NCBI GenBank assembly: GCA_965662645.1
Contig: CBFIII010000001.1
Coordinates: 186,001-250,000, forward strand
Source of the DNA: UBA5342 sp965662645
GTDB taxonomy: Bacteria > Bacteroidota > Bacteroidia > Bacteroidales > UBA5342
DNA: 64,000 bases
Reading direction: 5' to 3'
In this document: one piece after another, positions 18,375 to 27,554 of the stretch
Position numbering within the stretch: the first letter of the stretch is position 1
Layout: each line of letters begins with the position of its first letter
The notes under the pieces: model-generated
The model's input: the letters and a program-made list of their open reading frames with translations, nothing else
Told to the model about the DNA's origin: nothing
Databases searched by the model: none
Program-made: the position numbers and the translations under genes

Positions 18375-20567
18375 ATGGCAACATTAAGATTTAGTGCAAT
18401 ACAAGAACTTTTTTCACGTCTCCCGAAAGAAGTTGTATTACCTTCTAATAAGGTAACCGATTATTATGCATCAAATGTCTTTACTAAAGAGACGATGCGT
18501 CAATATCTTTCTAAAGATGGATATGCAGCTGTAAAGACAGCTATGGATACTCAAACATCTATTAGCTTAGATATTAGTGATTCTGTAGCTGAGGGTATGA
18601 AAGCTTGGGCTGTGGAAAAAGGTGCTACTCATTACACTCACTGGTTTCAGCCTTTGACTGATGGAACTGCTGAAAAACACGATGGTTTTATCGACTATAG
18701 TGAAGGTAATAGTGATAATATTATTCAAGCATTTTCTGGTAGTCTTTTAGTTCAGCAAGAGCCTGATGCTTCTTCTTTCCCTAATGGAGGTCTTCGACAG
18801 ACTTTTGAGGCACGTGGATATACCGCTTGGGATGTTTCTTCTCCTTGTTTTATTGTAGGTACTACACTTTGTATTCCTACTGTATTTATTTCTTATACAG
18901 GTGAAGCTCTCGATTATAAAACACCATTGTTAAAAGCATTACAGTCTGTAAATAAGGCTGCTGTTGATGTGTGTCATTATTTTGATAAGTCTGTTTCTAA
19001 AATTACTCCTAGTTTAGGTATTGAACAAGAGTACTTTTTAGTGGATGAGGCGCTTTATATTGCTCGTCCAGACCTTATGTTAACAGGCCGTACTTTGATG
19101 GGACATTCTTCTGCAAAAGATCAGCAAATGGATGACCATTATTTTGGATCTATTCCTACTCGTGTTTATAAATTTATGGTCGAGTTAGAATTGGAAGGCC
19201 ATAAACTTGGAATTCCATTGAAAACACGTCATAATGAGGTTGCGCCTAACCAGTTTGAGGCAGCACCTATTTATGAAGAGGTGAATCTTGCTAATGACCA
19301 TAACCAGTTGTTTATGGACTTAATAAAGCGTATTGCTGCTAAGCATCAATTCCGTGTGTTGTTGCACGAAAAACCATTTGCTGGTATTAATGGTTCTGGT
19401 AAGCATAATAACTGGTCTCTTATTACTGATACAGGTGTTAACTTATTTTCTCCTGGTAAAGGTTCAAAAGGAAATCTTCAGTTTTTGACATTCTTTATCA
19501 ATACGCTTGCAACAGTATATAAGAATCAAGATTTATTACGTGCTTCTATCCTTACAGGATCTAACAGTCATCGTTTAGGTGCTAATGAAGCACCTCCAGC
19601 TATTCTTTCTGTATTTACAGGAACTAAGGTGGCTGAGACTATTAACCGTTTGATTGAAACTGCTGGTGAAGATCTATCTACTGGAGGGAAAACGTCTCTG
19701 CAACATGGTATTGGTCGTCTTCCAGAAATTATGTTAGACAACACAGATCGTAATCGTACTTCTCCATTTGCTTTTACTGGTAATCGTTTTGAGTTCCGTG
19801 CCGTTGGTTCTAAAACAAACTCTGCTGCTCCTATGGCTGCTCTTAATGCAGCTATGGCGACTCAATTGGTTGAGTTTAAGAAAGACGTAGATGCTGCTAT
19901 CAAAACTGGTGCAAAGAAGGAAGATGCTATTATTGCTACGCTTAAGAAAATCGCTATTGATTGTAAAAAAATAATTTTCAATGGTGATGGTTATTCTGAC
20001 GAGTGGGTAAAAGAAGCTGCTGTTCGTGGTTTAACTAATATTACTTCAGTTCCAGAATCTATTGAGACTTACTTAGGCGAACAATCTAAGAAAGTGATGG
20101 TATTTGGTGGAATTATGAGTGAAAAAGAGCTTGAAGCTCGTGTTGAAGTAGAATTAGAAAAATATGTAAAATTACTTCAGATTGAAGGTCGTGTATTAGC
20201 TGATCTTGCTATCAACCATATTATTCCTACAGCTGTGAAGTATTTGACTTCTCTTATTGATAACGTCAAGGGACTTAGTGATATTTTCGAAGGTGAACAG
20301 TTGGCTAAATTGTCAGCAGGTCGTAAAGATCTTATCATTGAGATTTCAAATCATATCGATGCTATTAAAGATAAAGTTGCGGAATTACGCAAGGTGCGTG
20401 GTGAGTGTAACGAAATCGATAACGAAGCTCAAAAAGCATATGCTTATGATAAGAAGGTGAAGCCTTATATGGAAGAAATTCGCTTTCATATTGATGAACT
20501 AGAGTTCGTTGTTGATGATGAAATCTGGCCATTACCTAAATACCGTGAATTACTTTTTGTTCGCTAG
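18375..20567 (+). CDS. glnN: Glutamine synthetase type III
   Basis: At 730 residues this is the long GSIII form typical of Bacteroidetes and cyanobacteria. It makes glutamine from glutamate, ammonia and ATP. Visible motifs include LGIEQEYFLVD (GS beta-Grasp/catalytic start), TRHNEVAPNQFEAAPIYEE, the ATP-binding GINGSGKHNNWS (about 336-348), and GRLPEIMLDNTDRNRTSPFAFTGNRFEFR (split at Asp). The C-terminal extension (about 560-730) is helical and is characteristic of GSIII. The gene stands alone with its own promoter region and a strong terminator. Confidence 0.96.
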   Translation: MATLRFSAIQELFSRLPKEVVLPSNKVTDYYASNVFTKETMRQYLSKDGYAAVKTAMDTQTSISLDISDSVAEGMKAWAVEKGATHYTHWFQPLTDGTAEKHDGFIDYSEGNSDNIIQAFSGSLLVQQEPDASSFPNGGLRQTFEARGYTAWDVSSPCFIVGTTLCIPTVFISYTGEALDYKTPLLKALQSVNKAAVDVCHYFDKSVSKITPSLGIEQEYFLVDEALYIARPDLMLTGRTLMGHSSAKDQQMDDHYFGSIPTRVYKFMVELELEGHKLGIPLKTRHNEVAPNQFEAAPIYEEVNLANDHNQLFMDLIKRIAAKHQFRVLLHEKPFAGINGSGKHNNWSLITDTGVNLFSPGKGSKGNLQFLTFFINTLATVYKNQDLLRASILTGSNSHRLGANEAPPAILSVFTGTKVAETINRLIETAGEDLSTGGKTSLQHGIGRLPEIMLDNTDRNRTSPFAFTGNRFEFRAVGSKTNSAAPMAALNAAMATQLVEFKKDVDAAIKTGAKKEDAIIATLKKIAIDCKKIIFNGDGYSDEWVKEAAVRGLTNITSVPESIETYLGEQSKKVMVFGGIMSEKELEARVEVELEKYVKLLQIEGRVLADLAINHIIPTAVKYLTSLIDNVKGLSDIFEGEQLAKLSAGRKDLIIEISNHIDAIKDKVAELRKVRGECNEIDNEAQKAYAYDKKVKPYMEEIRFHIDELEFVVDDEIWPLPKYRELLFVR

Positions 20568-20594
20568 TCATTAGAACAAAAGTTGACTTATAAT

Positions 20595-20632
20595 AATGCG
20601 CTCTACCTTTTATGGTGGGGCGCATTTTTTTT
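20595..20632 (+). terminator. Rho-independent terminator after glnN
   Basis: The stem is AATGCGCTCTACC (20595-20607) with GGTGGGGCGCATT (20614-20626), including wobble pairs, and it is followed by a run of T to 20632. Confidence 0.9.
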
Positions 20633-20786
20633 ATAGCTACTTTTGTTATCATTTTTTTAGGACGGTATTTGTATTTAATATTAATTATATGGAAGTGTCC
20701 AAATAAGAGTATCTGGTGTCATGTTTCACTTTTATATTTATGGGTGTTGTTTATTCCTGTTTTTTCGGAAATACAATCTTAATTCT

Positions 20787-20868
20787 CTCATTGTGACTTT
20801 TAGATTTGGAAGTTTGTTGCGAATAATAAAATGTCTTGAGTCTAATACCCTGTTTTTTTGTGGGGGCG
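20787..20868 (-). repeat. Decayed copy of the dispersed repeat family
   Basis: Read on the plus strand, CTCATTGTGACTTTTAG, GTTTGTTGCGAATAATAAAATGT and CTAATACCCTG follow, in order, the landmarks of the reverse complement of the 47092 copy (CCCACATTTTGAG, GCTTGCTGCGCATAATAAAATGT, CTAAATGCC). The palindromes are eroded. The rest of the 333 bp gap from 20568 to 20900 shows only the glnN terminator. Confidence 0.5.
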
Positions 20869-20900
20869 TCTATCTTTTTTTAACTTGATCAGTTTTATTT

Positions 20901-21803
20901 ATGAATAATAAAAAAGGAATAGCTTTTGCGGTTCTTACTGCTTTGCTTTGGGGTTTCTTAGCTATACTTATTAAAGTGGTGCTAAAAGAGGTCTCTTCGC
21001 TTACGGTAGTGTGGGTGAGGATGACCGTTGCTTTTCTTGGTGTTGCAATTTTTTATTTAATAAAAAAGCCTTCCGCTTTTCATGTTTTCAGTCATCCTCC
21101 TCGTTTGTTGTGGCTGGCTGCTCCTGCCTTATCCATTAATTATATGGGGTATTCTTTAGGGGTGGAATTGGCAGGTCCTGCCACGGCACAGGTCGTCATA
21201 CAGTTGGGAGTAGTGCTTTTGTGTTTATCGGGTTTCTTTATTTTTAAAGAGCATTTTGTTGCACGCCAGATATTTGGTTTTCTATTAGTTTTTACGGGTT
21301 TGTTCTTTTTTTATCACCAACAGTTAGTGGGGATCGATGTTGGGCGTGATCGTTTTGTGAAAGGAGTTTCTTTTACGGTCATAGGTGCTTTGGCTTGGAC
21401 TACTTATAGCATAGCTCAAAAAAAATTAGTGGTAGATTATCCTGTGCAGCAGATCAATCTTTTTCTTTATGCTTTTTCGTCTCTTGTTTATCTGCCTTTT
21501 GTAGATTTTACCGAATTTCAGGGGCTTGACTTTAATATGTACGTGCTTCTCTTTTTCTTGGGGATGAATACTCTCGTTGCTTATGGAGCTATTGGTGCCG
21601 CTCTCAAATATACCGATGCCGGTAAGGTGAGTGTTGTTATTATCCTTAATCCTTTAATTACTTTTGGGGCACTTGGACTCATGGAGCTCTTTGGTGTCGA
21701 TTGGATTGTCTTCGATCAAGTTCCCTTTTGGGCTTATGTCGGTGCGCTGATGATGCTTGTGGGAGCCATTTGTGCTACCGTTGCACCACGAAAAAAAAGA
21801 TGA
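20901..21803 (+). CDS. DMT-superfamily transporter, EamA type
   Basis: This 300-residue protein has about ten hydrophobic segments and two EamA repeats: residues 5-135 (GIAFAVLTALLWGFLAILIKV) and about 150-290 (GVSFTVIGALAWTTYSIAQKKL). It should be an inner-membrane exporter or importer of small metabolites; the substrate cannot be told. The stop is one base from the end of the convergent response regulator gene, with no visible terminator between them. Confidence 0.85.
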   Translation: MNNKKGIAFAVLTALLWGFLAILIKVVLKEVSSLTVVWVRMTVAFLGVAIFYLIKKPSAFHVFSHPPRLLWLAAPALSINYMGYSLGVELAGPATAQVVIQLGVVLLCLSGFFIFKEHFVARQIFGFLLVFTGLFFFYHQQLVGIDVGRDRFVKGVSFTVIGALAWTTYSIAQKKLVVDYPVQQINLFLYAFSSLVYLPFVDFTEFQGLDFNMYVLLFFLGMNTLVAYGAIGAALKYTDAGKVSVVIILNPLITFGALGLMELFGVDWIVFDQVPFWAYVGALMMLVGAICATVAPRKKR

Positions 21804-21804
21804 A

Positions 21805-22521
21805 TTATTTTAAGAAATTAGTTTCAATAAAATTGTGAAAATCATCTTTGTATTGATCACTGATTGGGATGTAAACTTTTTTGTCGAAAATGATTCTATT
21901 GCGTTCTATTGTGGTGATTTTTTTTAGATTGACAATGTAGGAGCGATGCACACGCATAAAGGTGCTTTGGGGTAGTTGTGTTGTTATCTTACTCATACTC
22001 AGAAGTGCCATAATAGGCTTTTGATCTGTGATATGAATGCGTACGTAATCTCGCATACCTTCAATATAAGTAATGTCCTTGAGGTTGATGCGAATGATTT
22101 TATATTCTGACTTTACAAATAAAAATTGATCGTCGGATGATGAAATTGTGCTGTCGGTGGTTTCAGAGAAAAAATGTTCTTTTGTCTTTTCTACCGTTTT
22201 GAGAAAGGAACTGAAGGCTATAGGTTTTAGTAGATAACCAGCGGCATCAACTTCAAATCCTTCTACAGCATATTCACGATAGGCAGTGGTAAAGATTACT
22301 TTAGGTGGATTTGATAAGGCTTTTACAAAGTCCATCCCTGATAAGTCGGGCATATTAATATCTACGAACATAAGGTCTATAGTGTTCTTTTCTAGATATT
22401 CTAGCGCTTTAAGTGCACTGGTGAAACTCTCAACTTGATTGAGGTATGAAATCTTTTCTATATAGCTGTTGATTTGTTTCAGAGCTAATGGTTCGTCGTC
22501 TATGGAGATGCAGCTTATCAT
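21805..22521 (-). CDS. LytTR-family response regulator
   Basis: This 238-residue protein has an N-terminal receiver domain with phospho-acceptor Asp54 (FVDINMPDLSG), acidic pocket IDDEP and the TTAYREYAVEGFEVDAAGYLLKPI switch region (split at Glu). A C-terminal LytTR DNA-binding domain follows (about 135-235; ITYIEGMRDYVRIH, FMRVHRSYIVNL). It overlaps the kinase gene start-stop by 4 bp and is the cognate regulator of that kinase. Confidence 0.93.
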   Translation of the reverse strand: MISCISIDDEPLALKQINSYIEKISYLNQVESFTSALKALEYLEKNTIDLMFVDINMPDLSGMDFVKALSNPPKVIFTTAYREYAVEGFEVDAAGYLLKPIAFSSFLKTVEKTKEHFFSETTDSTISSSDDQFLFVKSEYKIIRINLKDITYIEGMRDYVRIHITDQKPIMALLSMSKITTQLPQSTFMRVHRSYIVNLKKITTIERNRIIFDKKVYIPISDQYKDDFHNFIETNFLK

Positions 22522-23741
22522 AGTGGGAAATTTAGTTTGACTTCAAAAGTGGTGTTGTCTTTGTTTTCTATGTTCAGGTCATAATTCTTGCCAAAGATAA
22601 GATCGAGTCTGTGCTTTGTATTTTCTATTCCTATGCCTGAGTTTTTTTTCTTTTTTTGAAAGCTATGTATATTGTTTTTTATACTAAAATAAAATTTATT
22701 ATTGGTGATGTCCATCATAATGTGAATAAACGATGGTTTTTCATAGCTAATGCCGTATTTAAAAGCATTCTCGATAAAAGATATGGTTAACAGTGGAGGT
22801 ATCTGTACTGTAGGTATAGTTTTCGGTATCTCGAATTTAATATCAATATCGTCGGTATAGCGTAACTTCATTAGTTCTACATAGCTTTGGATAAAATCGA
22901 TCTCTTGCTGTAGCGTGCTTGTTGATCGTTGAGTCTCGTAAAGCATATAGTCCATCATTTGTGACAACTTAATAATGGCTTCTTTGGCTTCTTCTTTATC
23001 TATGTCCACCAACGCATGGATGTTGTTTAGTGTATTCATAAAAAAGTGAGGGCTGACTTGATTTTGTAAAAAAGCCATCTTGTTTTTTATGTTTTCTTTT
23101 TCTGCACTTAACTGGTTTTGTTTTGATTGCATCCATTTGCCGAAAAATAATAAACCAGAATCGAAACCGATGAGTAAAATGCCTAATATTATGATATTGG
23201 CAAATGGAGGTATGGGTTCTCGTGGTCCCATATTCATAGGGAGTTGGTTGTTGCCCTCTTTGTTTATAGGTGGTTGTAATTCTCTTTGTCTGCCTATATG
23301 TGATTGTAAATTTCCTTCTCGCCCCATAGGTGGTCGTAAATTTCCTTCTTGATTCCTCGGCGCTGGTCGTTCTTTTTCTCCGTTTATGTCTGGCCTTAAA
23401 TTTCCATTTCTACCTATATGTTGTGGTTCATGCATCTGAGGTGTCATTCCATTGGGTCTGAATAAGTATAGACCAAAAGCTAGTAATACAATGATGCTTG
23501 ATATGCTGATGAAATATAGTTTCCTTTTGTCTTTAAAAAAAAGATAAGGCATCAGGATGAAACGATTGATGAGAAAGAGGACCATTAAGATGAGGTATTC
23601 TTTCCATATTCTAAATATATGTTCCCAAGTAATACTTTCACTATTTTCATTGAATAATAAGGGAATAGAGAATAATAATAACCAGACCATTAGGGGTAAA
23701 AGAAACTGTACTCGTTCTATTTTGTTTTTGAATAGTTTCAT
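22518..23741 (-). CDS. LytS/YehU-type sensor histidine kinase with repeat-bearing loop
   Basis: This 407-residue kinase has four predicted membrane segments (about 13-31, 49-68, 76-95, 180-200). The cytoplasmic His_kinase domain carries the phospho-accepting His232 in QVSPHFFMNTLNNI. A HATPase_c-like end includes SFIENAFKYGIS and GIGIENTKHRL. The segment between the third and fourth membrane helices (about 97-178) is predicted to face outwards. It contains six consecutive 10-residue units (112-171) of the form xGNLRPPMGR. The partner LytTR regulator is encoded immediately downstream with a 4 bp overlap. Confidence 0.92.
   Translation of the reverse strand: MKLFKNKIERVQFLLPLMVWLLLFSIPLLFNENSESITWEHIFRIWKEYLILMVLFLINRFILMPYLFFKDKRKLYFISISSIIVLLAFGLYLFRPNGMTPQMHEPQHIGRNGNLRPDINGEKERPAPRNQEGNLRPPMGREGNLQSHIGRQRELQPPINKEGNNQLPMNMGPREPIPPFANIIILGILLIGFDSGLLFFGKWMQSKQNQLSAEKENIKNKMAFLQNQVSPHFFMNTLNNIHALVDIDKEEAKEAIIKLSQMMDYMLYETQRSTSTLQQEIDFIQSYVELMKLRYTDDIDIKFEIPKTIPTVQIPPLLTISFIENAFKYGISYEKPSFIHIMMDITNNKFYFSIKNNIHSFQKKKKNSGIGIENTKHRLDLIFGKNYDLNIENKDNTTFEVKLNFPL
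23229..23408 (-). repeat. 30 bp tandem repeat encoding 10-residue units in the histidine kinase
   Basis: Residues 112-171 can be read as NGNLRPDING, EKERPAPRNQ, EGNLRPPMGR, EGNLQSHIGR, QRELQPPINK and EGNNQLPMNM. The period of 30 bp keeps the frame. It lies in the predicted extracytoplasmic loop. Confidence 0.75.
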
Positions 23742-24118
23742 GGTGATGATTTTGAAGGTTTAAAGATACTATTTTTGATCGCATTTTGGCTTGTTACAAT
23801 TGCTTATCTTAATGTGTATTTTTTGAAATAATTTTTTGTCGTTGCTTTTGTTATTGTTGCAACTATTAAATATTATCTCTTTTCAATTGTCAATTTTTTA
23901 TTTTACGAAAGTAGTGTTGTGTTAGAGAAGGGGATAATTTAATAGACAGAAATGCTTTTTTTATCGACAATCTCGTGTTTTTTTATTTTTATCGTTTTCT
24001 TTAAAGTATAAAGAGGTGTGTTTTCTTGTGTCATTTCTTACCTTTGTGGCCAACTAAATAGTTTGTTTTTTTGACATCTCATCTGAGAGGTGTTTTCTTA
24101 ATATTCCAAAATTTTTTT
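23742..24118. other. Divergent intergenic region between kinase and nucleotidyltransferase genes
   Basis: This 377 bp AT-rich spacer carries a candidate plus-strand -7 box, TACCTTTG, at 24039-24046, which gives a leader of about 70 nt to the ATG at 24119. No gene or structured RNA is seen in the rest. Confidence 0.4.
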
Positions 24119-24826
24119 ATGAAAGCAATGATTTTTGCAGCGGGGCTTGGTACTCGTTTGCGTCCCCTGACTGATGATCGTCCCAAAGCCTTAGTGATGT
24201 TTAAGGGTAAAACTCTTTTGGAGCATACTATTGAAAAATTGAAGACTGCAGGTGTTGATCATGTTGTGATCAATGTGCATCATTTTGCGGATAAAGTTAT
24301 TGATTTCCTTAATTCTAAAGATTTCGGGGTTAAAATATCTATTTCTGATGAAAGAAATGAGTTATTGGATACTGGAGGCGGATTGCGTAAGGCTGCTGCT
24401 TTATTGGGGGATGAACCTTTTTTTATTCATAACGTGGATATTCTTTCAGCCATTAATTTGAGTGATATGTGGCTTGCACATCGCAACAGTGGTGCTATAG
24501 CTACGGTTGGAGTCAGAAAGACGGAGAGTGATCGTTATTTTATGCAAAACAAAGACAATCAGCTTTGTGGATGGGGTAACAAAACTACGGGAGAGCAGAT
24601 TATATCGCGTCAGTCTGATACTTTGGAGGAGATTTCTTTTACTGGAATTCATATTGTTAGTCCGCGTTTCTTGACTTATATTCGTCCTCAAGGAGCTGTT
24701 TCTATTATTGATGCTTATTTGCAGGCGGCTAAGGTGGAGCATATTTCTTGTTTCTCTTGTGATAACAAACGTTGGTTGGATGTGGGCACTCCTAAAAGCC
24801 TTAAAGAAGCTGAAGCTTTTTTTTAG
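24119..24826 (+). CDS. Sugar-1-phosphate nucleotidyltransferase family protein
   Basis: From the ATG at 24119 the protein has 235 residues and begins MKAMIFAAGLGTRLRPLTDD, the Rossmann-type NTP-binding signature GxGTRxRPxT followed by RPKAL. A frame-upstream ATG at 24071 would add 16 residues not expected in the family. NVDILS supplies the metal-binding Asp, and the size resembles MurU/HddC-type enzymes. It transfers a nucleotide to a sugar phosphate; the sugar cannot be assigned. It has no sugar-pathway neighbours here. Confidence 0.85.
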   Translation: MKAMIFAAGLGTRLRPLTDDRPKALVMFKGKTLLEHTIEKLKTAGVDHVVINVHHFADKVIDFLNSKDFGVKISISDERNELLDTGGGLRKAAALLGDEPFFIHNVDILSAINLSDMWLAHRNSGAIATVGVRKTESDRYFMQNKDNQLCGWGNKTTGEQIISRQSDTLEEISFTGIHIVSPRFLTYIRPQGAVSIIDAYLQAAKVEHISCFSCDNKRWLDVGTPKSLKEAEAFF

Positions 24827-24966
24827 CTTTGTAATGTCGCGATATTTTTCACTTGAGAGTTATATTTATTCCATTGTGATTTATATCACTCGCTTTATTA
24901 TTACATTTTTTTATTTTGTGAATTTTAAATTTCAATTTGTATATTGAATATGAAATATTATTAATT

Positions 24967-25710
24967 ATGGATACTTTAGACATTTTATTAGTGATAGGAG
25001 TCGGCTTAGTAGCTGGCTTTTTTAATGTGGTAGCGGCTGGGGGCTCGCTCATCACCATTCCTTTCTTAATATTTTTGGGGTTACCTCCTACTGTAGCTAA
25101 TGGCTCTAATCGCGTAGCCGTTTTAGCGCAAAATATGATGGCGACAACGCGTTATCAAAAGAAAAAACTGATTCCATTTCCTTTTTCCATCTATCCCGCT
25201 ATTTCGGCAACAATAGGGGCGTTTGTAGGAGCTTTATTTGTGTTTAATATAGATGAGCATTTGTTTCAGCGCATATTGGCCGTTGTGATGGCGGTGTTTG
25301 CTTTTACTCTTTTAGTGAGTCCTTCCTACAAAGAAGCAGAGCCTCGTATTACTGGAAAGTATAAATGGTTAACGACTATTGGTTTTTTCTTCGTTGGAAT
25401 TTATGGTGGTTTTTTACACGCGGGTAGTGGTGTGCTTATGTTATTATTGCTTACAGGGGTGAGCCGTTTTTCGTTAACCAATGCGAATGCTATTAAAATC
25501 TTTGTATCGCTTATTTATATCCTTTTATCTTTTGGTATTTATTTGTATAATGATGCTGTTGATTGGCGTTATGGTTTAATTTTAGCTGTTGGTAATACGG
25601 TAGGTGGCTGGGTAGGCACGCAGGTTGTGATACAAAAAGGAGACAAATGGATCAAAGTTATTCTTATTACTGTGGTGGTGGGGATGAGTATTAAGTTGTG
25701 GTTCTTTTGA
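24967..25710 (+). CDS. TauE/SafE-family membrane permease
   Basis: The protein has 247 residues from the ATG at 24967, the start chosen because the first membrane helix begins right after MDTLDILLVIGVGLVAGFFN. The family motif GLVAGFFNVVAAGGSLITIP recurs in the second half as GIYGGFLHAGSGVLML. It has about seven or eight membrane segments. TauE/SafE proteins move organic or inorganic anions such as sulfite or sulfoacetate; the substrate here is unknown. A strong terminator follows. Confidence 0.87.
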   Translation: MDTLDILLVIGVGLVAGFFNVVAAGGSLITIPFLIFLGLPPTVANGSNRVAVLAQNMMATTRYQKKKLIPFPFSIYPAISATIGAFVGALFVFNIDEHLFQRILAVVMAVFAFTLLVSPSYKEAEPRITGKYKWLTTIGFFFVGIYGGFLHAGSGVLMLLLLTGVSRFSLTNANAIKIFVSLIYILLSFGIYLYNDAVDWRYGLILAVGNTVGGWVGTQVVIQKGDKWIKVILITVVVGMSIKLWFF

Positions 25711-25731
25711 ATATAATTGTCTATTATATAG

Positions 25732-25771
25732 AAAAAGCGGAAACATATATGATTATGTTTCCGCTTTTTTT
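25732..25771 (+). terminator. Terminator after the TauE-family gene (bidirectional form)
   Basis: The stem is AAAAAGCGGAAACATA (25732-25747) with TATGTTTCCGCTTTTT, followed by further T. The flanking A and T runs allow termination from both strands, including for the hsp20 gene on the minus strand. Confidence 0.88.
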
Positions 25772-25882
25772 GTAATAATTGAATAGGCCTATTCTGAACA
25801 GATCCTAAGACTTTTCTTTGCAACTTTATCAGAATGATACATCACAAAAAAGTTTTGTCTAGTTATGGCATGAAGCCCTATT

Positions 25883-26323
25883 TTATAAAATAGCAATTTC
25901 TGCTTTTGCTTTTGGTTTAGTTTCTTCTTTTTTAGGAATAGCTATTTCCAAAATGCCATTTTCGTAATGTGCTTTAATGCCATCGCTGTTTACTGTTTTA
26001 GGCAAGATAAATGAACGACTAAATGATTGATAATAAAATTCCTGTCTGTTGAAGTTTTCGTTTTTTTCTTCCTTTTTTTCTTCTTTTTCAGAAGAAATAG
26101 TTAAGGTGTCGTTATTAACTTCCAGTTTCAAATCTTCTTTCTTTAAACCCGGAGTTGCAACTTCTAAAATAAAGCTTCCTTCGTCTTCTTTTATGTTGAC
26201 TGCGGGAATAGATTTTTCTGGTTTTGATGTTAGACTGTTATTGAACATGTCGTTAAATAAATCCTCGTTATAAAAACGATTATAACGTGATGGATAGCTG
26301 TTTGAAAAATTAATTAGTGACAT
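25883..26323 (-). CDS. Small heat-shock protein, Hsp20/alpha-crystallin family
   Basis: The protein has 146 residues. The alpha-crystallin domain spans about residues 37-130 (AVNIKEDEGSFILEVATPGLKKEDLKLEV, broken at Gly; SFSRSFILPKTVNSDGIKAHYENGILEIAIPK). Its linker is very acidic and basic (SEKEEKKEEKNENF). It acts as an ATP-independent holdase against aggregation. It stands alone at the edge of the repeat-rich island. Confidence 0.93.
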   Translation of the reverse strand: MSLINFSNSYPSRYNRFYNEDLFNDMFNNSLTSKPEKSIPAVNIKEDEGSFILEVATPGLKKEDLKLEVNNDTLTISSEKEEKKEEKNENFNRQEFYYQSFSRSFILPKTVNSDGIKAHYENGILEIAIPKKEETKPKAKAEIAIL

Positions 26324-26819
26324 AATGTTTGAATTTAAAAAGTTAATAATTAAATTTTGTTTACACTTGTCTTTATTTCAAAAACTCTACCAAATATGAA
26401 ACGCTGACACAATGGCGCTTTCCTTTATTTTTGTCTGTCATTGTGGCTTGCGCCCGCTGCCGCTTGCTCCTCGTTTGCACTTTGACGAGGCTCAGCGACC
26501 ACAATGAGGGGGTTGTTGCTAAGGCATTTATTCACAATAAATGTATTTTATAGGACTTCATGATTTTTAATTGCAATGTCCTAGTAAAATATTCCCCGTT
26601 TGGCGCTAGGTGTGCTGAGAGAAAAGATTTACCTTGTCCTCAGTGATTTGCACGCACAGGTTGGAGGGGATTGTATTCCCGACTTTGTTGAAAATTAGGA
26701 TTTTTAATCCGATTAAATAAAATACAGGCATACATAGTCGGATTAAAAACCCTGATGCTTATAAAAGGTTGGATTGCAAATCTAACCAACGAAGCACGGT
26801 GCATATCTGGGAGGACGGG

Positions 26820-26930
26820 GATTCTTTTTTGATTTTCCATTAGAGATACAAGGTAGCAGCACTTTCGACAAGCTCTGTGACCATCTTGTTATTAGCAAAG
26901 ACGTAGCGAAAGGACGCTACGCCGAACGGG
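26820..26930 (+). repeat. About 111 bp direct repeat, left copy
   Basis: It matches 31147-31259 at an estimated 85% by eye. Shared landmarks include TTCGACAAGCTCT, AGCAAA, TAGCGAAA and GACGCTACGCC/T. The two copies flank the cadherin-repeat gene in the same orientation. Confidence 0.7.
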
Positions 26931-27173
26931 GGTATGGTCGTAATCTAAAATATTTTCTTCTGCCTCGTAATGACTTAATCGCTTATAGATAGTTATATTC
27001 AATCTGTTAATGTCTGTGTTAATGTGGAACTCGTGTTTTGAATTTCCTTTTTCTCATTTGAAAAATAACTAGGTTCTACAGCAAGAGACTTTATCCGTTC
27101 CAGAACTCTATCTGGTCTTGGAATCTTTATGAATGGATTTTATATGGCTACACCAAAATTGGAGAAATTACAC

Positions 27174-27214
27174 AAGTCCGCAAATTTTTTCCATCAATTA
27201 TTTGCGGACTTTTT
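27174..27214 (+). terminator. Terminator-like hairpin without an intact upstream gene
   Basis: A perfect 12 bp stem, AAGTCCGCAAAT (27174-27185) and ATTTGCGGACTT (27200-27211), with a 14 nt loop is followed by a T run. No intact gene ends nearby, so it may belong to a lost gene or a small RNA. Confidence 0.6.
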
Positions 27215-27478
27215 CTGTCCTATCCTGCGGATATTAGGGATAAACGAGGGGCAGACGGAATTCATAGAGTCAATTGCATATGTCTAATTCATGATGTTGT
27301 AACACTGAAGCATTTTTTTTGTCTCTTTTAAAGTTTGTTCTTTATATGCCAATTGATATACTCACATATTGCTACCTTGTATTTGTGCTTTTTGATATAA
27401 AATTTATATTTTTTGATAATATTTATGGGCTTTTGTCTAAAAATATGATAAAAATTCGTTATGTGTGTACTTCTTTTT

Positions 27479-27530
27479 TAGATTTGTAGTCTAATCTATT
27501 AAAGAACAGATGTGTTTAACTATACATTTG
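27479..27530 (+). promoter_or_regulatory. Two candidate -7 boxes for the cadherin gene
   Basis: TAGATTTG (27479-27486) and TACATTTG (27523-27530) both fit TAnnTTTG, 69 and 25 bp before the ATG at 27555. Neither has a clear -33 element, so which is used is open. Confidence 0.35.
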
Positions 27531-27554
27531 TGGAACAAACTAAAAAAAATTACT

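Larger units (their letters stand above)
26324..27554. other. Repeat-rich non-coding island upstream of the cadherin gene
   Basis: This 1.23 kb region has no intact gene. It contains palindromic REP-like pieces (for example GGATTTTTAATCCG near 26699 and GGATTGCAAATC near 26771), a repeat shared with 31147-31259 (at 26820-26930) and a motif AACGAGGGGCAGACGG (27243-27258) that recurs at 31545-31560. It also holds a strong hairpin with T run (27174-27214). A reading frame from about 27132 to 27285 is open but resembles nothing I know. The layout is that of a decayed mobile-element neighbourhood. Confidence 0.55.

Noticed and set aside
23229..23408. Short regular repeats that might suggest a CRISPR array
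   Set aside because: Units are contiguous, diverged and in frame with the kinase, with no unique spacers and no cas genes.
26640..26840. 66-codon minus-strand ORF
   Set aside because: It covers REP-like palindromes in the repeat island and has no protein-like pattern.
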